DNA of 64,000 nucleotides from CBDAMZ01 sp965197375 (lineage in GTDB: Bacteria; Acidobacteriota; Vicinamibacteria; Vicinamibacterales; UBA8438). Every line of letters starts with the position of its first letter. Within the stretch, counting starts at the first letter, position 1. Where the stretch lies: positions 1 through 64,000 of the forward strand of contig CBDAMZ010000008.1 of NCBI GenBank assembly GCA_965197375.1. The letters are read 5' to 3'. Below the pieces are notes generated by a model that saw only the letters and a program-made list of their open reading frames with translations, made no database searches and was not told where the DNA came from. This document shows, one piece after another, positions 42,331 to 51,293 of the stretch. Both the position numbers and the translations under genes were made by a program.

Positions 42331-45006
42331 TCACTTCACCCGCGCCAAGACGGCGTGCTGGTAATTGAATTCGATGTCGGTCGGCTCGGACGGGAGAGGA
42401 ATTTCGACCTCGACCTGTTTGGCGTCGACCCAGACCCGGTGCACTTGGGGCTGATGATTCGGGTACCGCAGGTAAATCGGCACCGGCATGCGAAAGCCGT
42501 CAGGGACGTCTTCCTGGTGGATTGTCCCGTGGAGCACGAAGGGCGAAGCCGCATCGACTAAGGGTGACACCTTGAGTTCAGGGCGATAGGTTGGGACATC
42601 GACTCCGTACACCCATTGATCGAAAAACCAACCCATCGGCTCGTCGAACGCCCGGCTAACCGCCGCTTCGAATGCCCGGGTACTTGCCGCCTCGTGAAGG
42701 TGATCGCTCGCGAACTTGCGCATGAGCGCGCGGAACCGCTCGTCGTTGCCGGTCTCGAGATCCGTCAGCATCATCCTCACCATGTGCAGGATGAAGCCTC
42801 CTTTCTCGTAAACGAGTAGTCGGTAGTCCATTGGGGTGTCGCTGGTGGCGAGCCGGTAGCCGACCACGACAGGACCAGACAAGTGGCCGTCGCTCTTGCG
42901 GATAACCGCCGGCGTGAAGCCGTAGTGCTTGAGTCCAACGGCCTGGCCGATGTTGACCTCTCCGAGGACATCAAGCCGCCAGGCGTCGAGCATGTCGGCG
43001 AACTGCTGCTCTTTGCCCATGCCGATCAATGTGTACAGCGCCGCGGCATATTGGGCGAAGCCCTCCGAGATCCACTGGTCGCGGTAGCTTTCCCAGTCAA
43101 CAGCGGCGCCCCACCATTGGTGGGCCACCTCGTGCGAGCGGAACAGTTCGGCCTCTCCTGTGTGGAGCTCGCCAAACGTCTGGAACGAAAGCAAGACGAG
43201 GCTGGGAAACGCTTGCCCGCCAGACGCCGGTGTCTCGGTGACGAGTAGCGAGTCGAAGGGGTATGGACCGAAGTAGTCACTGTAAGTACGGATCGAACCG
43301 ATGAGATCCGCGATCGTTTTTTTCCGGTTACCTGGCGCGAAACCGCGATGATTCCGGTTGGCGTAGACCGTGACCGGGGGTAGGCCTTCGACCTGCACCT
43401 CGTTGACCTCGAACCGGCCGTAATGAAAGGACATACTGCGAACCGGATCCTGGTTCACCCATCGCATGATACGGATCTTGTCCTCGACGTGATCGTCTGC
43501 GAGGACACCACCGCTCGCAATGCGATAGCGCTCGGGTACCCGGAAGGTGAGACTCAGCCGGCTGCGTCGGTTGTCCGGGTGTCGCGGGAACCAGGAGAGC
43601 GTGTCCTTGAGTAAGAAATCCTGGCTGCTCCGGAGGCGTCTGACCAACTTACCCTCGTAGGCAACCTCGACGACGAAGTGCTCTCCGGGGTCGACTGACC
43701 GAGGCAGTGCGATGGTGACCGACGGCTCGTACAAATCTTCACCCATGCGGCGATTATTCGTTTCCTGAACATAATGGAGCGGCTCGCCGCTGAGCGCGAC
43801 CGGCTTGGATGGGTCAGGCCGGCCAGTTACCCAGCCCGATTTTTTGCCCGCCCGGCCTGCCCCTGGGGAAGGAGGCTCTGGCGCGAGCAGCGAGACCACG
43901 CGGACATCCTCGACATCAGGTGAAACTACTGTCCGCCACCGGACGTCGGTGACCTTGAGAAACGGAGAGATCCGAAGCCGGAGGGCGGCAAGGGTTTCCC
44001 GCGGCTCGATCAGCAGGGCGGCGCTTGCTTTCGTGTCACCATTACCCTCGAGAGCGATGTCGACGTCGGTGCGAGGCACACTAACCCTGGGGAACCACCC
44101 CTCTCGATCCGGTCTGAGCGGTCGTGGCGAAAGCCCGAGGTCACGGAAGTCCCAGCCGTCATCACCATCATCATCAAGGTTGAATTTGCCTTCAACCGCC
44201 GGGTCACGCGGGAACCCCTCGAACGCCTGTTCGGCCGTGGCGGCTTCGAAATCTGGTAGGGCGTGGGATGCCATCCAGACGTTGATGAGGGTCCGCCAGC
44301 GGTCGAAGCGAAAAACGCGCACCTCTTCGAGATCGTGCGGCTCGATCTCGATGGTGAACCAGTCGTGATCCTTCCCGTCGATCTGCGCGTAGAAATACGG
44401 CCGCTGGGGGTGGGCGGAGGACGGTGCGGTTGGGCTCAACAGGTCCAGCAGCACACGGCTGTCAGGATTCTCGAGCTGCTGTTCGAGTAGTTCTTCCCGC
44501 CGGTCTTTTAGGAGATTCTGGGCCTTCTTGGTGTTGCGCCCTGGTGTCGCATCGGCTAGGGCGCGAAGCCGGTCACCGAGATCATCGGTGAACCAGAAGA
44601 CGAACCGGTCGAATTCCTCCTCGAGGAAATCCTCGTCGAGGAGCTTCCTGACCTGCTGATGTTCGACACCGTCCGGTGGATAGCACCGCACGAGGCCGCG
44701 GCCGAGATAGACGGCACTGGTGGCCCGCGCGTCGGTCGGTGCTAGCAGGTAGAGCTCGCCGCCGGTTAGCTCGAACTCGAACCGGTCGATGCGGAGTCGG
44801 CCGTCGCGGATGCGGCCGGCCGGTTTTAGGTTAGTCTCGCGGAGTTGTTCATAGACTGGTGGCGGCCCGAGTGAGTCGTGTTCGTCGTCCTGGTCGTCGA
44901 GCGCGCTCGTGGTTCCGACCGCGGTTGTTGCCAGCGCCGCGCAGAGCGCACTCGCCAGAAGCGGCCACGGCATCGGTCGGACGACCTGGGAAAGACGGGC
45001 TCGCAT
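42331..45006 (-). CDS. Large exported M1-family metallopeptidase
   Basis: About 891 residues from the ATG at 45006, with a signal peptide (PWPLLASALCAALATTAVG). The zinc motif is SHEVAHQWWGAAVDW, with the downstream Glu in ISEGFAQY. The usual GAMEN substrate motif is replaced: the equivalent strand reads TPASGGQAFPSLVLL. An extra N-terminal region of some 450 residues precedes the peptidase part. It probably acts on peptides in the periplasm. Stop at 42331 faces the CoA lyase. A second M1 gene starts at the left window edge. Confidence 0.85.
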   Translation of the reverse strand: MRARLSQVVRPMPWPLLASALCAALATTAVGTTSALDDQDDEHDSLGPPPVYEQLRETNLKPAGRIRDGRLRIDRFEFELTGGELYLLAPTDARATSAVYLGRGLVRCYPPDGVEHQQVRKLLDEDFLEEEFDRFVFWFTDDLGDRLRALADATPGRNTKKAQNLLKDRREELLEQQLENPDSRVLLDLLSPTAPSSAHPQRPYFYAQIDGKDHDWFTIEIEPHDLEEVRVFRFDRWRTLINVWMASHALPDFEAATAEQAFEGFPRDPAVEGKFNLDDDGDDGWDFRDLGLSPRPLRPDREGWFPRVSVPRTDVDIALEGNGDTKASAALLIEPRETLAALRLRISPFLKVTDVRWRTVVSPDVEDVRVVSLLAPEPPSPGAGRAGKKSGWVTGRPDPSKPVALSGEPLHYVQETNNRRMGEDLYEPSVTIALPRSVDPGEHFVVEVAYEGKLVRRLRSSQDFLLKDTLSWFPRHPDNRRSRLSLTFRVPERYRIASGGVLADDHVEDKIRIMRWVNQDPVRSMSFHYGRFEVNEVQVEGLPPVTVYANRNHRGFAPGNRKKTIADLIGSIRTYSDYFGPYPFDSLLVTETPASGGQAFPSLVLLSFQTFGELHTGEAELFRSHEVAHQWWGAAVDWESYRDQWISEGFAQYAAALYTLIGMGKEQQFADMLDAWRLDVLGEVNIGQAVGLKHYGFTPAVIRKSDGHLSGPVVVGYRLATSDTPMDYRLLVYEKGGFILHMVRMMLTDLETGNDERFRALMRKFASDHLHEAASTRAFEAAVSRAFDEPMGWFFDQWVYGVDVPTYRPELKVSPLVDAASPFVLHGTIHQEDVPDGFRMPVPIYLRYPNHQPQVHRVWVDAKQVEVEIPLPSEPTDIEFNYQHAVLARVK

Positions 45007-45209
45007 GGTGTGGCTGAAGGTTCCGTCCATTATAGGAGCGCCACTGCGGCTGCTGCTCGTCGCGCGCGCACGGAACAGTAGTTGTAGATCGTCTCCGCCG
45101 TTGCTTAGACAGCACGGCGGCGGCGACGCCTGTCAGCTATCAGTTAGCTATTGGCTCGCTGAACTGATGAAAAGCCCCCCTCCCCGAACGTAAAGGTCTT
45201 TTGGAGAAT

Positions 45210-45296
45210 TGGTGCGGAAGGGGGGATTTGAACCCCCACGGTGTTACCACCGCCAGCCCCTCAAGCTGGTGCGTCTGCCAGTTCCGCCACTTCCGC
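45210..45296 (-). tRNA. tRNA-Leu (anticodon GAG)
   Basis: The minus strand folds as a class II tRNA: acceptor GCGGAAG/CTTCCGC, anticodon arm CCAGC-TTGAGGG-GCTGG with anticodon GAG, a long variable arm, and a T arm with TTCAAAT. Discriminator A at 45213 and an encoded CCA at 45210-45212. It decodes CTC and CTT. It lies just upstream of the M1 peptidase gene and downstream of secG. Confidence 0.95.
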
Positions 45297-45386
45297 AATT
45301 GATCGGGAGGTCGATGTGTGGTGCTTCCTCGGTTGCCAGCCCGCTCGAGAGGGCCAGGAGGTTGAGTTTGAGCGTCGTGGTGCGTG

Positions 45387-45731
45387 CTATTGAGGCGGCT
45401 CGTCCTCGGTTGGCAGCGCTGTTGCGGCAGGCGGAGCCGGTGCCGCTTCGACCGGCGTCGATGCTGGTGCGTCTATGCCACCCACCACCGAATCCGGGCC
45501 GCGTTGGCCGAGGATGGCGAGCACCAGTGCTCCGACCATGAACAAGGCACCGAGCACGGTCGTGGCCCGCGTCAAGACCGTCGCACCGGCACGCGCGCCA
45601 AATGCTGCTTGGCTCCCGCCGCCGCCGAAGGCGGCGGCGATGCCGCCCCCTTTACCCTGTTGCAGCAGAACGACTAGTAGCAGTAGAAAACAGACCCCCA
45701 CGTAGACGGTCGACAGTAGCACGTTCAGCAT
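45387..45731 (-). CDS. secG: Preprotein translocase subunit SecG
   Basis: SecG is a small inner-membrane subunit of the SecYEG channel. The 114-residue protein has two membrane segments (residues about 3-23 and 55-75) and between them the family motif LLQQGKGGGIAAAFGGGGSQAAFG. A Pro/Ala-rich tail follows. It sits 10 bp downstream of tpiA on the minus strand, the common gap-pgk-tpiA-secG order. Confidence 0.95.
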   Translation of the reverse strand: MLNVLLSTVYVGVCFLLLLVVLLQQGKGGGIAAAFGGGGSQAAFGARAGATVLTRATTVLGALFMVGALVLAILGQRGPDSVVGGIDAPASTPVEAAPAPPAATALPTEDEPPQ

Positions 45732-45740
45732 CGTCCTCGA

Positions 45741-46508
45741 TTATACCGTCGGTGGTCGGCAGCTCGCCACGATCTTCGCAAAACTGCCAGGATCGAGGCT
45801 TGCGCCACCCACTAGCGCGCCATCGACATCCAGCTGAACGGACAGCTCGCTAGCATTCGACGGTTTCACGCTGCCGCCGTAAAGGATGCGACATCTGGAT
45901 GCCGCCTCGTCGCTGAAGGTCTCGGCAAGCCGGTGTCGGATGTGGGCGTGCGCTGCTTGCGCCTGATCTGGTGTGGCCGTTCGCCCGGTGCCGATCGCCC
46001 AAATGGGTTCATAGGCCACGATTAGCGCGGCTACCTCGGCCGCAGTCAGGCCGCGAAGACTGCCTGTGATCTGTCGATCCAGAACGGCCAGCGTCCGCTT
46101 GGCGTCGCGTTCGTCAAGCGTTTCACCGATGCAGACGATCGGCGTGAGTCTGGCGCCGACGGCCGCGCGCACTTTGGCGTGGACGGCTGCGTCGTCATCG
46201 CCGAAGAGCTGGCGGCGCTCCGAATGCCCGATGATGACATAGTCGGCGCCCGCGTCCTTTAGCATCTTCGCGCTGATCTCCCCGGTGAAGGCGCCTTGAG
46301 ATTCCCAGTACAGATCTTGTCCGGCGACCCCGATCCGTGTGCCCCGGCATTTGTCGGCGACAGGCTTCACCGCTGTGAACGGTGGGGCGATAACAATCTC
46401 GGCGTCCGACACACTCTCGACTTCACCACGGAAGTCAGTGACGAAAGAGATCCCTTCCTGCACCGTCTTGTGCATCTTCCAGTTCGCCGCGAAGACGGAA
46501 ACACGCAT
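45741..46508 (-). CDS. tpiA: Triosephosphate isomerase
   Basis: TpiA interconverts dihydroxyacetone phosphate and glyceraldehyde 3-phosphate. The 255-residue TIM barrel shows ANWKMHK (catalytic Lys), VIIGHSERR (catalytic His) and VAYEPIWAIGTGRTATP (catalytic Glu and loop 6). It ends near GGASLDPGSFAKIV, as expected. It follows pgk by 27 bp. Confidence 0.96.
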   Translation of the reverse strand: MRVSVFAANWKMHKTVQEGISFVTDFRGEVESVSDAEIVIAPPFTAVKPVADKCRGTRIGVAGQDLYWESQGAFTGEISAKMLKDAGADYVIIGHSERRQLFGDDDAAVHAKVRAAVGARLTPIVCIGETLDERDAKRTLAVLDRQITGSLRGLTAAEVAALIVAYEPIWAIGTGRTATPDQAQAAHAHIRHRLAETFSDEAASRCRILYGGSVKPSNASELSVQLDVDGALVGGASLDPGSFAKIVASCRPPTV

Positions 46509-46535
46509 GGTGGCCGGTAGAGTGGAGGTCCCGTC

Positions 46536-47756
46536 CTAGTTATCTGGCAGCGCCGCAACGCCGGGGAGGGTCAGGCCTCCGAGGAATTCCAGCGAGGCGC
46601 CGCCGCCGGTCGAGATATGCGTAATGCGGTCGCTCACGCCAGCCTTGGACACTGCCGCGACCGAGTCGCCACCTCCAATGATTGTCGTGCCTCGGGATGC
46701 GGCCATGGCGTTCGCTACTGCCATCGTGCCGGCAGCAAACGTGTCGATCTCAAAGACACCCATCGGGCCGTTCCAAACGATGGTCTGCCCCTCGCGAATC
46801 GCTGTCTTGTACGTCTCTCGGGTTTGTGGTCCGACGTCAACCCCTATGCGATCGCCGATGGCCGGATCGGTGATCGTTAGGTTGTCGTGTGGAGCGCCGG
46901 TCTCGACGCGCTCGGTGACCACGTGATCCGACGGGAGCTCGAGTCGGATGCCCCGCGCGTCGGCGCTCTGTTTCACCCGCCGGGCCGTGTCGGTCAGGCT
47001 TGGCTCGACGAGTGACCGTCCCGTTGGCAAGCCACGCGCTTTAAGGAAGGTATACGCCATTGCCCCGCCGATGAGCAGTGTGTCGACCCGCTCGAGCAGG
47101 TTCTCGATCACCTTAAGCTTCGCCGAAACCTTGGCGCCGCCGAGCACGGCGACGAACGGGTGGGCCGGTGAGCTGACTAACAAACCCAGCTGCTCGAGTT
47201 CGCTAGCCATGAGCAGACCCGCGGCGGCTGCTGGGATATACGCGACGATACCCTGGGTCGACGCGTGGGCTCGGTGTGCCGCGCCGAACGCATCGTTGAC
47301 GTACACATCAGCGAGCTCACCGAGTGCTTTCGCGAAGGCCGCGTCGTTCTGCTCTTCCTCCGGGTGGAATCGCAGGTTTTCGAGAAGCGTGACGCCCTGC
47401 GGTCCTGCTCTCGCCACCGCCTGACGCGCCGCCGGGCCGACGCAGGCAGCGACGAATTGTACCGGCTGTGCCAACAGTGTTGATAGGTGCCTGGCGACCG
47501 GTTCGAGACTGAGCTCCGGTTTCGGCCGGCCCTGCGGGCGGCCGAGGTGCGAGGCGAGCACGAGCGCCGCACCTCGGTCCAACGCGTGCCGAAGGGTTGG
47601 GAGTGACGCGCGCATGCGCGTATCGTCACTAACCTGGCCGTCCGCGAGCGGCACGTTGAAGTCAACCCGGACGAAGACCCGCTTACCGGCAAGATCAAGA
47701 TCTTGGACGGTGCGCTTGACCAGGCTAGAGCCCTTTCTTAGCGAGCAGGTGGACAA
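46536..47756 (-). CDS. pgk: Phosphoglycerate kinase
   Basis: Pgk makes ATP and 3-phosphoglycerate. The core shows KRVFVRVDFNVPL, ASHLGRPQGRPKPELSLEP, NDAFGAAHRAHAST, GGAKVSAKLKVIENLL and the nucleotide-site GGGDSVAAVSKAG. The ATG at 47756 would overlap gap by 32 bp and add about 12 residues that do not resemble family starts; homology begins at SLVKRTVQDLDLAG. A CTG at 47723, just past the gap stop and preceded by AAGAAAGGG, would give the normal-length protein. A rare CTG start is therefore possible. Confidence 0.95.
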   Translation of the reverse strand: MSTCSLRKGSSLVKRTVQDLDLAGKRVFVRVDFNVPLADGQVSDDTRMRASLPTLRHALDRGAALVLASHLGRPQGRPKPELSLEPVARHLSTLLAQPVQFVAACVGPAARQAVARAGPQGVTLLENLRFHPEEEQNDAAFAKALGELADVYVNDAFGAAHRAHASTQGIVAYIPAAAAGLLMASELEQLGLLVSSPAHPFVAVLGGAKVSAKLKVIENLLERVDTLLIGGAMAYTFLKARGLPTGRSLVEPSLTDTARRVKQSADARGIRLELPSDHVVTERVETGAPHDNLTITDPAIGDRIGVDVGPQTRETYKTAIREGQTIVWNGPMGVFEIDTFAAGTMAVANAMAASRGTTIIGGGDSVAAVSKAGVSDRITHISTGGGASLEFLGGLTLPGVAALPDN

Positions 47757-48738
47757 GATCGACGCAGCGTGACGAATAGCCCCACTCGTTGTCGTACCAA
47801 GACAGGACCTTAACGAAGTCGCCTTCCATTACCTTGGTGTAGGCCGCATCGACAATCGAGGAGTGCGAGTTACCCCGGAAATCGATCGACACCAGCGGTT
47901 TCATAGAGACAGACAAAATGCCTTTTAGACGACCGCCGGCAGCTGTCTGGAATGCGGTATTGACCTCATCCGCTGTCGCCGTACGCTCCACTTCGGCGAC
48001 TAGGTCCACGACCGAGACATTGGGGGTCGGCACGCGTATCGCAATGCCGTCGAGCTTCCCCTTAAGCTCCGGAAGAACTTCACCTACGGCGACCGCAGCG
48101 CCAGTCGTCGTCGGGATTAGCGACACACCGGCTGCTCGCCCACGCCGGAGGTCATTGTGTGGCAAATCGAGCAACCTCTGGTCGCTTGTGTACGAGTGGA
48201 CCGTCGTCATCCAGCCGCGACGTAGCCCAAACTGGTCGTGCAAAACTTGCGCGATCGGTGCCAGGCAGTTCGTTGTACAAGAGGCGTTGGAGATGATCTG
48301 ATGTCGACCGGGATCGTACGTGTCGTCGTTTACGCCGAGGACGACCGTAAGGTCCGGCCCTTTGGCGGGAGCGGTGATAATGACCTTTTTTGCGCCTGCG
48401 GCCAGATGCTTGGTGGCATCCTCCCGTTTCGTGAAGAGTCCGGTCGACTCGACTACGATGTCGACGCCGAGGTCCTGCCATGGCAACGCGGCCGGGTCTC
48501 GCTCCGAGAGGACCGTGAAGCTCTTCTCGCCCACGCGAATACCGCCGTCTTTGACGGCTACGTCAGCGTCGAGGTTGCCCAGAACCGAATCGTACTTGAA
48601 CAGGTGCGCCAGCGTTTCCGGGCTGGTGATGTCGTTGACGGCGACGAAATCTATCGCGCCGTTAGCGTCTCTCAGCGCGGCGCGCATGATGTTCCGCCCG
48701 ATGCGGCCGAACCCATTGATGCCGACCTTAATAGCCAT
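47725..48738 (-). CDS. gap: Glyceraldehyde-3-phosphate dehydrogenase, type I
   Basis: Gap oxidises glyceraldehyde 3-phosphate with NAD. The 337-residue protein starts MAIKVGINGFGRIGRNIMRA, has the catalytic cysteine in SNASCTTNCLAP, and ends SWYDNEWGYSSRCVDLVHLL. GCGGAGG lies about 8 bases before the ATG. It is the first gene of the glycolytic operon on the minus strand, with a promoter at 48781-48810. Confidence 0.97.
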   Translation of the reverse strand: MAIKVGINGFGRIGRNIMRAALRDANGAIDFVAVNDITSPETLAHLFKYDSVLGNLDADVAVKDGGIRVGEKSFTVLSERDPAALPWQDLGVDIVVESTGLFTKREDATKHLAAGAKKVIITAPAKGPDLTVVLGVNDDTYDPGRHQIISNASCTTNCLAPIAQVLHDQFGLRRGWMTTVHSYTSDQRLLDLPHNDLRRGRAAGVSLIPTTTGAAVAVGEVLPELKGKLDGIAIRVPTPNVSVVDLVAEVERTATADEVNTAFQTAAGGRLKGILSVSMKPLVSIDFRGNSHSSIVDAAYTKVMEGDFVKVLSWYDNEWGYSSRCVDLVHLLAKKGL

Positions 48739-48780
48739 ACCACGTCCTCCGCAAGTGAGGCACCGACGACTAAACAGCTG

Positions 48781-48810
48781 ATTCTAGTGAACGCGCTTGC
48801 GACCGGTCAA
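48781..48810 (-). promoter_or_regulatory. Sigma-70-type promoter of gap-pgk-tpiA-secG
   Basis: Read on the minus strand: TTGACC (48810-48805), an 18-base spacer, TAGAAT (48786-48781). It points toward gap, leaving a leader of about 35 bases. It overlaps the divergent waaA promoter at 48797-48826. Confidence 0.55.
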
Positions 48811-48826
48811 ACACGCGGCTTATACT
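48797..48826 (+). promoter_or_regulatory. Sigma-70-type promoter of the LPS operon
   Basis: TTGCGA (48797-48802), 18-base spacer, TATACT (48821-48826). The predicted start of transcription lies about 8 bases before the waaA ATG at 48841, so the mRNA would have almost no leader. Its -35 sits inside the spacer of the gap promoter. Confidence 0.5.
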
Positions 48827-48840
48827 CCGGTGAAGCTTTC

Positions 48841-50181
48841 ATGTATCAGTTGTACGGCCTGCTCCTGTTTGCGTACCTCCTCGCGCGTTTCCCATCGATT
48901 GCATACGATGCCTGGCGTCACGGCAAGGCGCTCGGCAACGTCGGCGAGCGGTTCGGCCGGTTGCCGAGGGCGATCAACCCGGATCACCAGCGGTCCATCT
49001 GGATTCACGCAGTCTCGGTCGGCGAGGCACTAGTCGTTCGGTGTCTCGTGCCCGGGTTGCGCGCGGCGTACCCCGAGCATCGACTCCTGTTGTCGACGAC
49101 GACCACGACGGGACAGCAGGTGGCTAGAGAGCTCGGGAGCGCCGTCGACGGCACGTTCTTTTTTCCCTTCGATTTCACCCCGTACATCGCCCGCGCACTC
49201 GACCGCGTGACGCCGGACTTGGTCGTTATCGTCGAGACCGAGCTTTGGCCGAATCTACTGCGGGCCTGTCGGCGTCGCGGCGTCAAGACGACGCTTGTCA
49301 ATGGACGGCTCTCGACGCGCTCGTATCAAGGCTATCGCCTCGTGCGACCGTTTATGAGACGTGTCCTTTCAGATCTGGATCAGGTCTGTGTGCAGAGCGA
49401 GGCGTGGGCCCAACGCTTCGTTACGCTTGGCGTCCAGCCTGAACGTCTAACGGTGACCGGCAGCCTCAAGTTCGACGCGCTGGATCTCGCCGCTACCGGT
49501 GCCAATCTGCATGTGGGTGACCGTGTGCTACCGATCTTCCGATTTACGGAGGACCGGCCGGTATTGATCGCAGCAAGCACGTTGCGTGGCGAAGAAGAAC
49601 CAGTCCTGCGAGCGTTTACGCGTATTCGCGAGATCACAACCGACGCCATACTTATTATCGCTCCGCGCCACCCGGAGCGATTCGTCGAGGCCGGGCGGAT
49701 CGCCGCCGCTTATGGGTACGACGTTACGCGGCGCACCGTGCTTGCTGTCGGCGGCGAGTCACATGCCGATGTGGTCATATTGGACACCATCGGCGAGCTA
49801 GCGCGACTCTATCAGCTCGCCACGCTCGTGTTTGTGGGGGGCAGTTTGGTCCCGGCTGGTGGGCACAACTTTCTGGAACCAGCGGTGTTCGGAAAAGCGG
49901 TCGTCTTCGGCCCGCACATGGAGAACTTCGGCGAGATCGCCCGGCGGTTTGTCGAGTGCGACGCGGCATGGCAGGTACGTACAGAGCGGGACCTCGAGGA
50001 GGCCCTCGTGGTCCTCATGGCTGACCCCGTGCGGCGTGCCAGCCTCGGGGCGGCTGCACGAGCGTTGGTCGACGCCAATCGTGGTGCCAAGCGACAAACG
50101 CTCGCCGCCATGGCGAGGGTGCTGCCGCCGAGCCCTGCACCCGACGCAAATGCCACACAAACCTTCCGGGTCTTGCGGTGA
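48841..50181 (+). CDS. waaA: 3-deoxy-D-manno-octulosonic acid (Kdo) transferase
   Basis: WaaA adds Kdo to lipid A precursor at the inner membrane. About 446 residues from the ATG at 48841; the frame is open further upstream, but that part lies antisense to gap. Motifs: WIHAVSVGEALVVRCLV, the membrane-proximal N-terminal helix, FFPFDFTPYIARAL, VETELWPNLLRAC and the donor-site LVFVGGSLVPAGGHNFLEP. It opens a run of tightly packed LPS genes. The stop overlaps the lpxK start by 4 bp (GTGA). Confidence 0.94.
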   Translation: MYQLYGLLLFAYLLARFPSIAYDAWRHGKALGNVGERFGRLPRAINPDHQRSIWIHAVSVGEALVVRCLVPGLRAAYPEHRLLLSTTTTTGQQVARELGSAVDGTFFFPFDFTPYIARALDRVTPDLVVIVETELWPNLLRACRRRGVKTTLVNGRLSTRSYQGYRLVRPFMRRVLSDLDQVCVQSEAWAQRFVTLGVQPERLTVTGSLKFDALDLAATGANLHVGDRVLPIFRFTEDRPVLIAASTLRGEEEPVLRAFTRIREITTDAILIIAPRHPERFVEAGRIAAAYGYDVTRRTVLAVGGESHADVVILDTIGELARLYQLATLVFVGGSLVPAGGHNFLEPAVFGKAVVFGPHMENFGEIARRFVECDAAWQVRTERDLEEALVVLMADPVRRASLGAAARALVDANRGAKRQTLAAMARVLPPSPAPDANATQTFRVLR

Positions 50182-51293
50182 ACGCGGGCGCGCCCGTCTG
50201 GGGTTCGCGTCATGGCGCGGGCCCGCTCGCTAGGAGCGGCGCTCGAAGACGACCAGTGTTGAGCAAGCTGTATAGTTCGCTCGCCGCGAAACGCCGGCGG
50301 TGGTACGGGCGACGACCCGAGCTCCGCCGTCGTCTCGCCCAGCCGGTCGTGAGCGTCGGGGCGCTGACGGTCGGGGGTAGCGGCAAGACGCCGGTCGTCG
50401 CCAAATTGGCTGAGTTATTACTGACATTGGGTGAGCGGCCGTCCGTACTGAGTCGTGGCTATCGTCGCACGCGGCCCGGCGATGGGGTCGTCGTCGTCCG
50501 TAATTGCGACGAGATCACAGCGGATCTCGAAACGGCCGGAGACGAACCACTTATGTTAGCCAGGCACCTCACTGGGGTGAGTGTGCTGGTCGCCGAGGAT
50601 CGCTACGTGGCAGGGCGGCTCGCGGAAACGCGGTTGGGAGCGACCGTTCACCTCCTGGATGATGGATTCCAACACCTTTCGCTGGATCGGGATGTCGAAC
50701 TTCTCATCGTTGGAGAGGCCGACGCTGATGAGCACCAAACCCTACCTGGTGGGCGCTTGCGCGAGCCGGTCGAGACAGCGCACCTAGCGGACGCGCTCCT
50801 AGTGGAGACGGGGTCAGCGACCGTGGCAGGCCAAGTGGCGCGTCGACTCACGGTTGCCGAGGTGTTTCGCTTCACTAGGCGGTTGCAGCCACCTCGCCTT
50901 GCGAACCCTGGCGCTGACCGAATGGCGAAGATTACCGCCGGGGCACGCACGCTCGCCGTGGCGGGCATTGCCCGGCCGGAACGCTTTGTCGCGGGCCTGA
51001 GGCGTAGCGGTTATGTGGTGGCAGACACGGTCAAGGTTCGGGATCACCATGCTTTTTCAGCGCAGGATATTGACGACATCTGCCGTCGCGCAGAGTCGAT
51101 CGGCGCGGACTGGATCTTGACCACAGAGAAAGACATGGTTCGACTGCTTCCTCATGCTCCGTTTGGGTTTCCGCTGGCGTTTGTCCCGATCACCATCGAA
51201 ATTGAGCCGGCCGGGCGCTGGCGGGCGTGGCTGGCGGAACGGTTGGCGATGGCGCGTACCGGTGGCCGCTTATCGCAGACTGGGTGTGATTAG
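50178..51293 (+). CDS. lpxK: Tetraacyldisaccharide 4'-kinase
   Basis: LpxK phosphorylates the lipid A disaccharide at the 4' position. The 371-residue protein has the P-loop VGALTVGGSGKTP, the VLSRGYRRTRPGDGV segment, LLDDGFQHLSLDRDVELLIV and the C-terminal DHHAFSAQDI region with TTEKDMVRL. It starts on GTG, overlapping waaA. Its TAG stop is directly followed by the next ATG. Usual length. Confidence 0.94.
   Translation: MNAGAPVWGSRHGAGPLARSGARRRPVLSKLYSSLAAKRRRWYGRRPELRRRLAQPVVSVGALTVGGSGKTPVVAKLAELLLTLGERPSVLSRGYRRTRPGDGVVVVRNCDEITADLETAGDEPLMLARHLTGVSVLVAEDRYVAGRLAETRLGATVHLLDDGFQHLSLDRDVELLIVGEADADEHQTLPGGRLREPVETAHLADALLVETGSATVAGQVARRLTVAEVFRFTRRLQPPRLANPGADRMAKITAGARTLAVAGIARPERFVAGLRRSGYVVADTVKVRDHHAFSAQDIDDICRRAESIGADWILTTEKDMVRLLPHAPFGFPLAFVPITIEIEPAGRWRAWLAERLAMARTGGRLSQTGCD

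Noticed and set aside
48238..48840. Upstream extension of the waaA frame
   Set aside because: Covers gap on the opposite strand; WaaA homology begins at the ATG at 48841.
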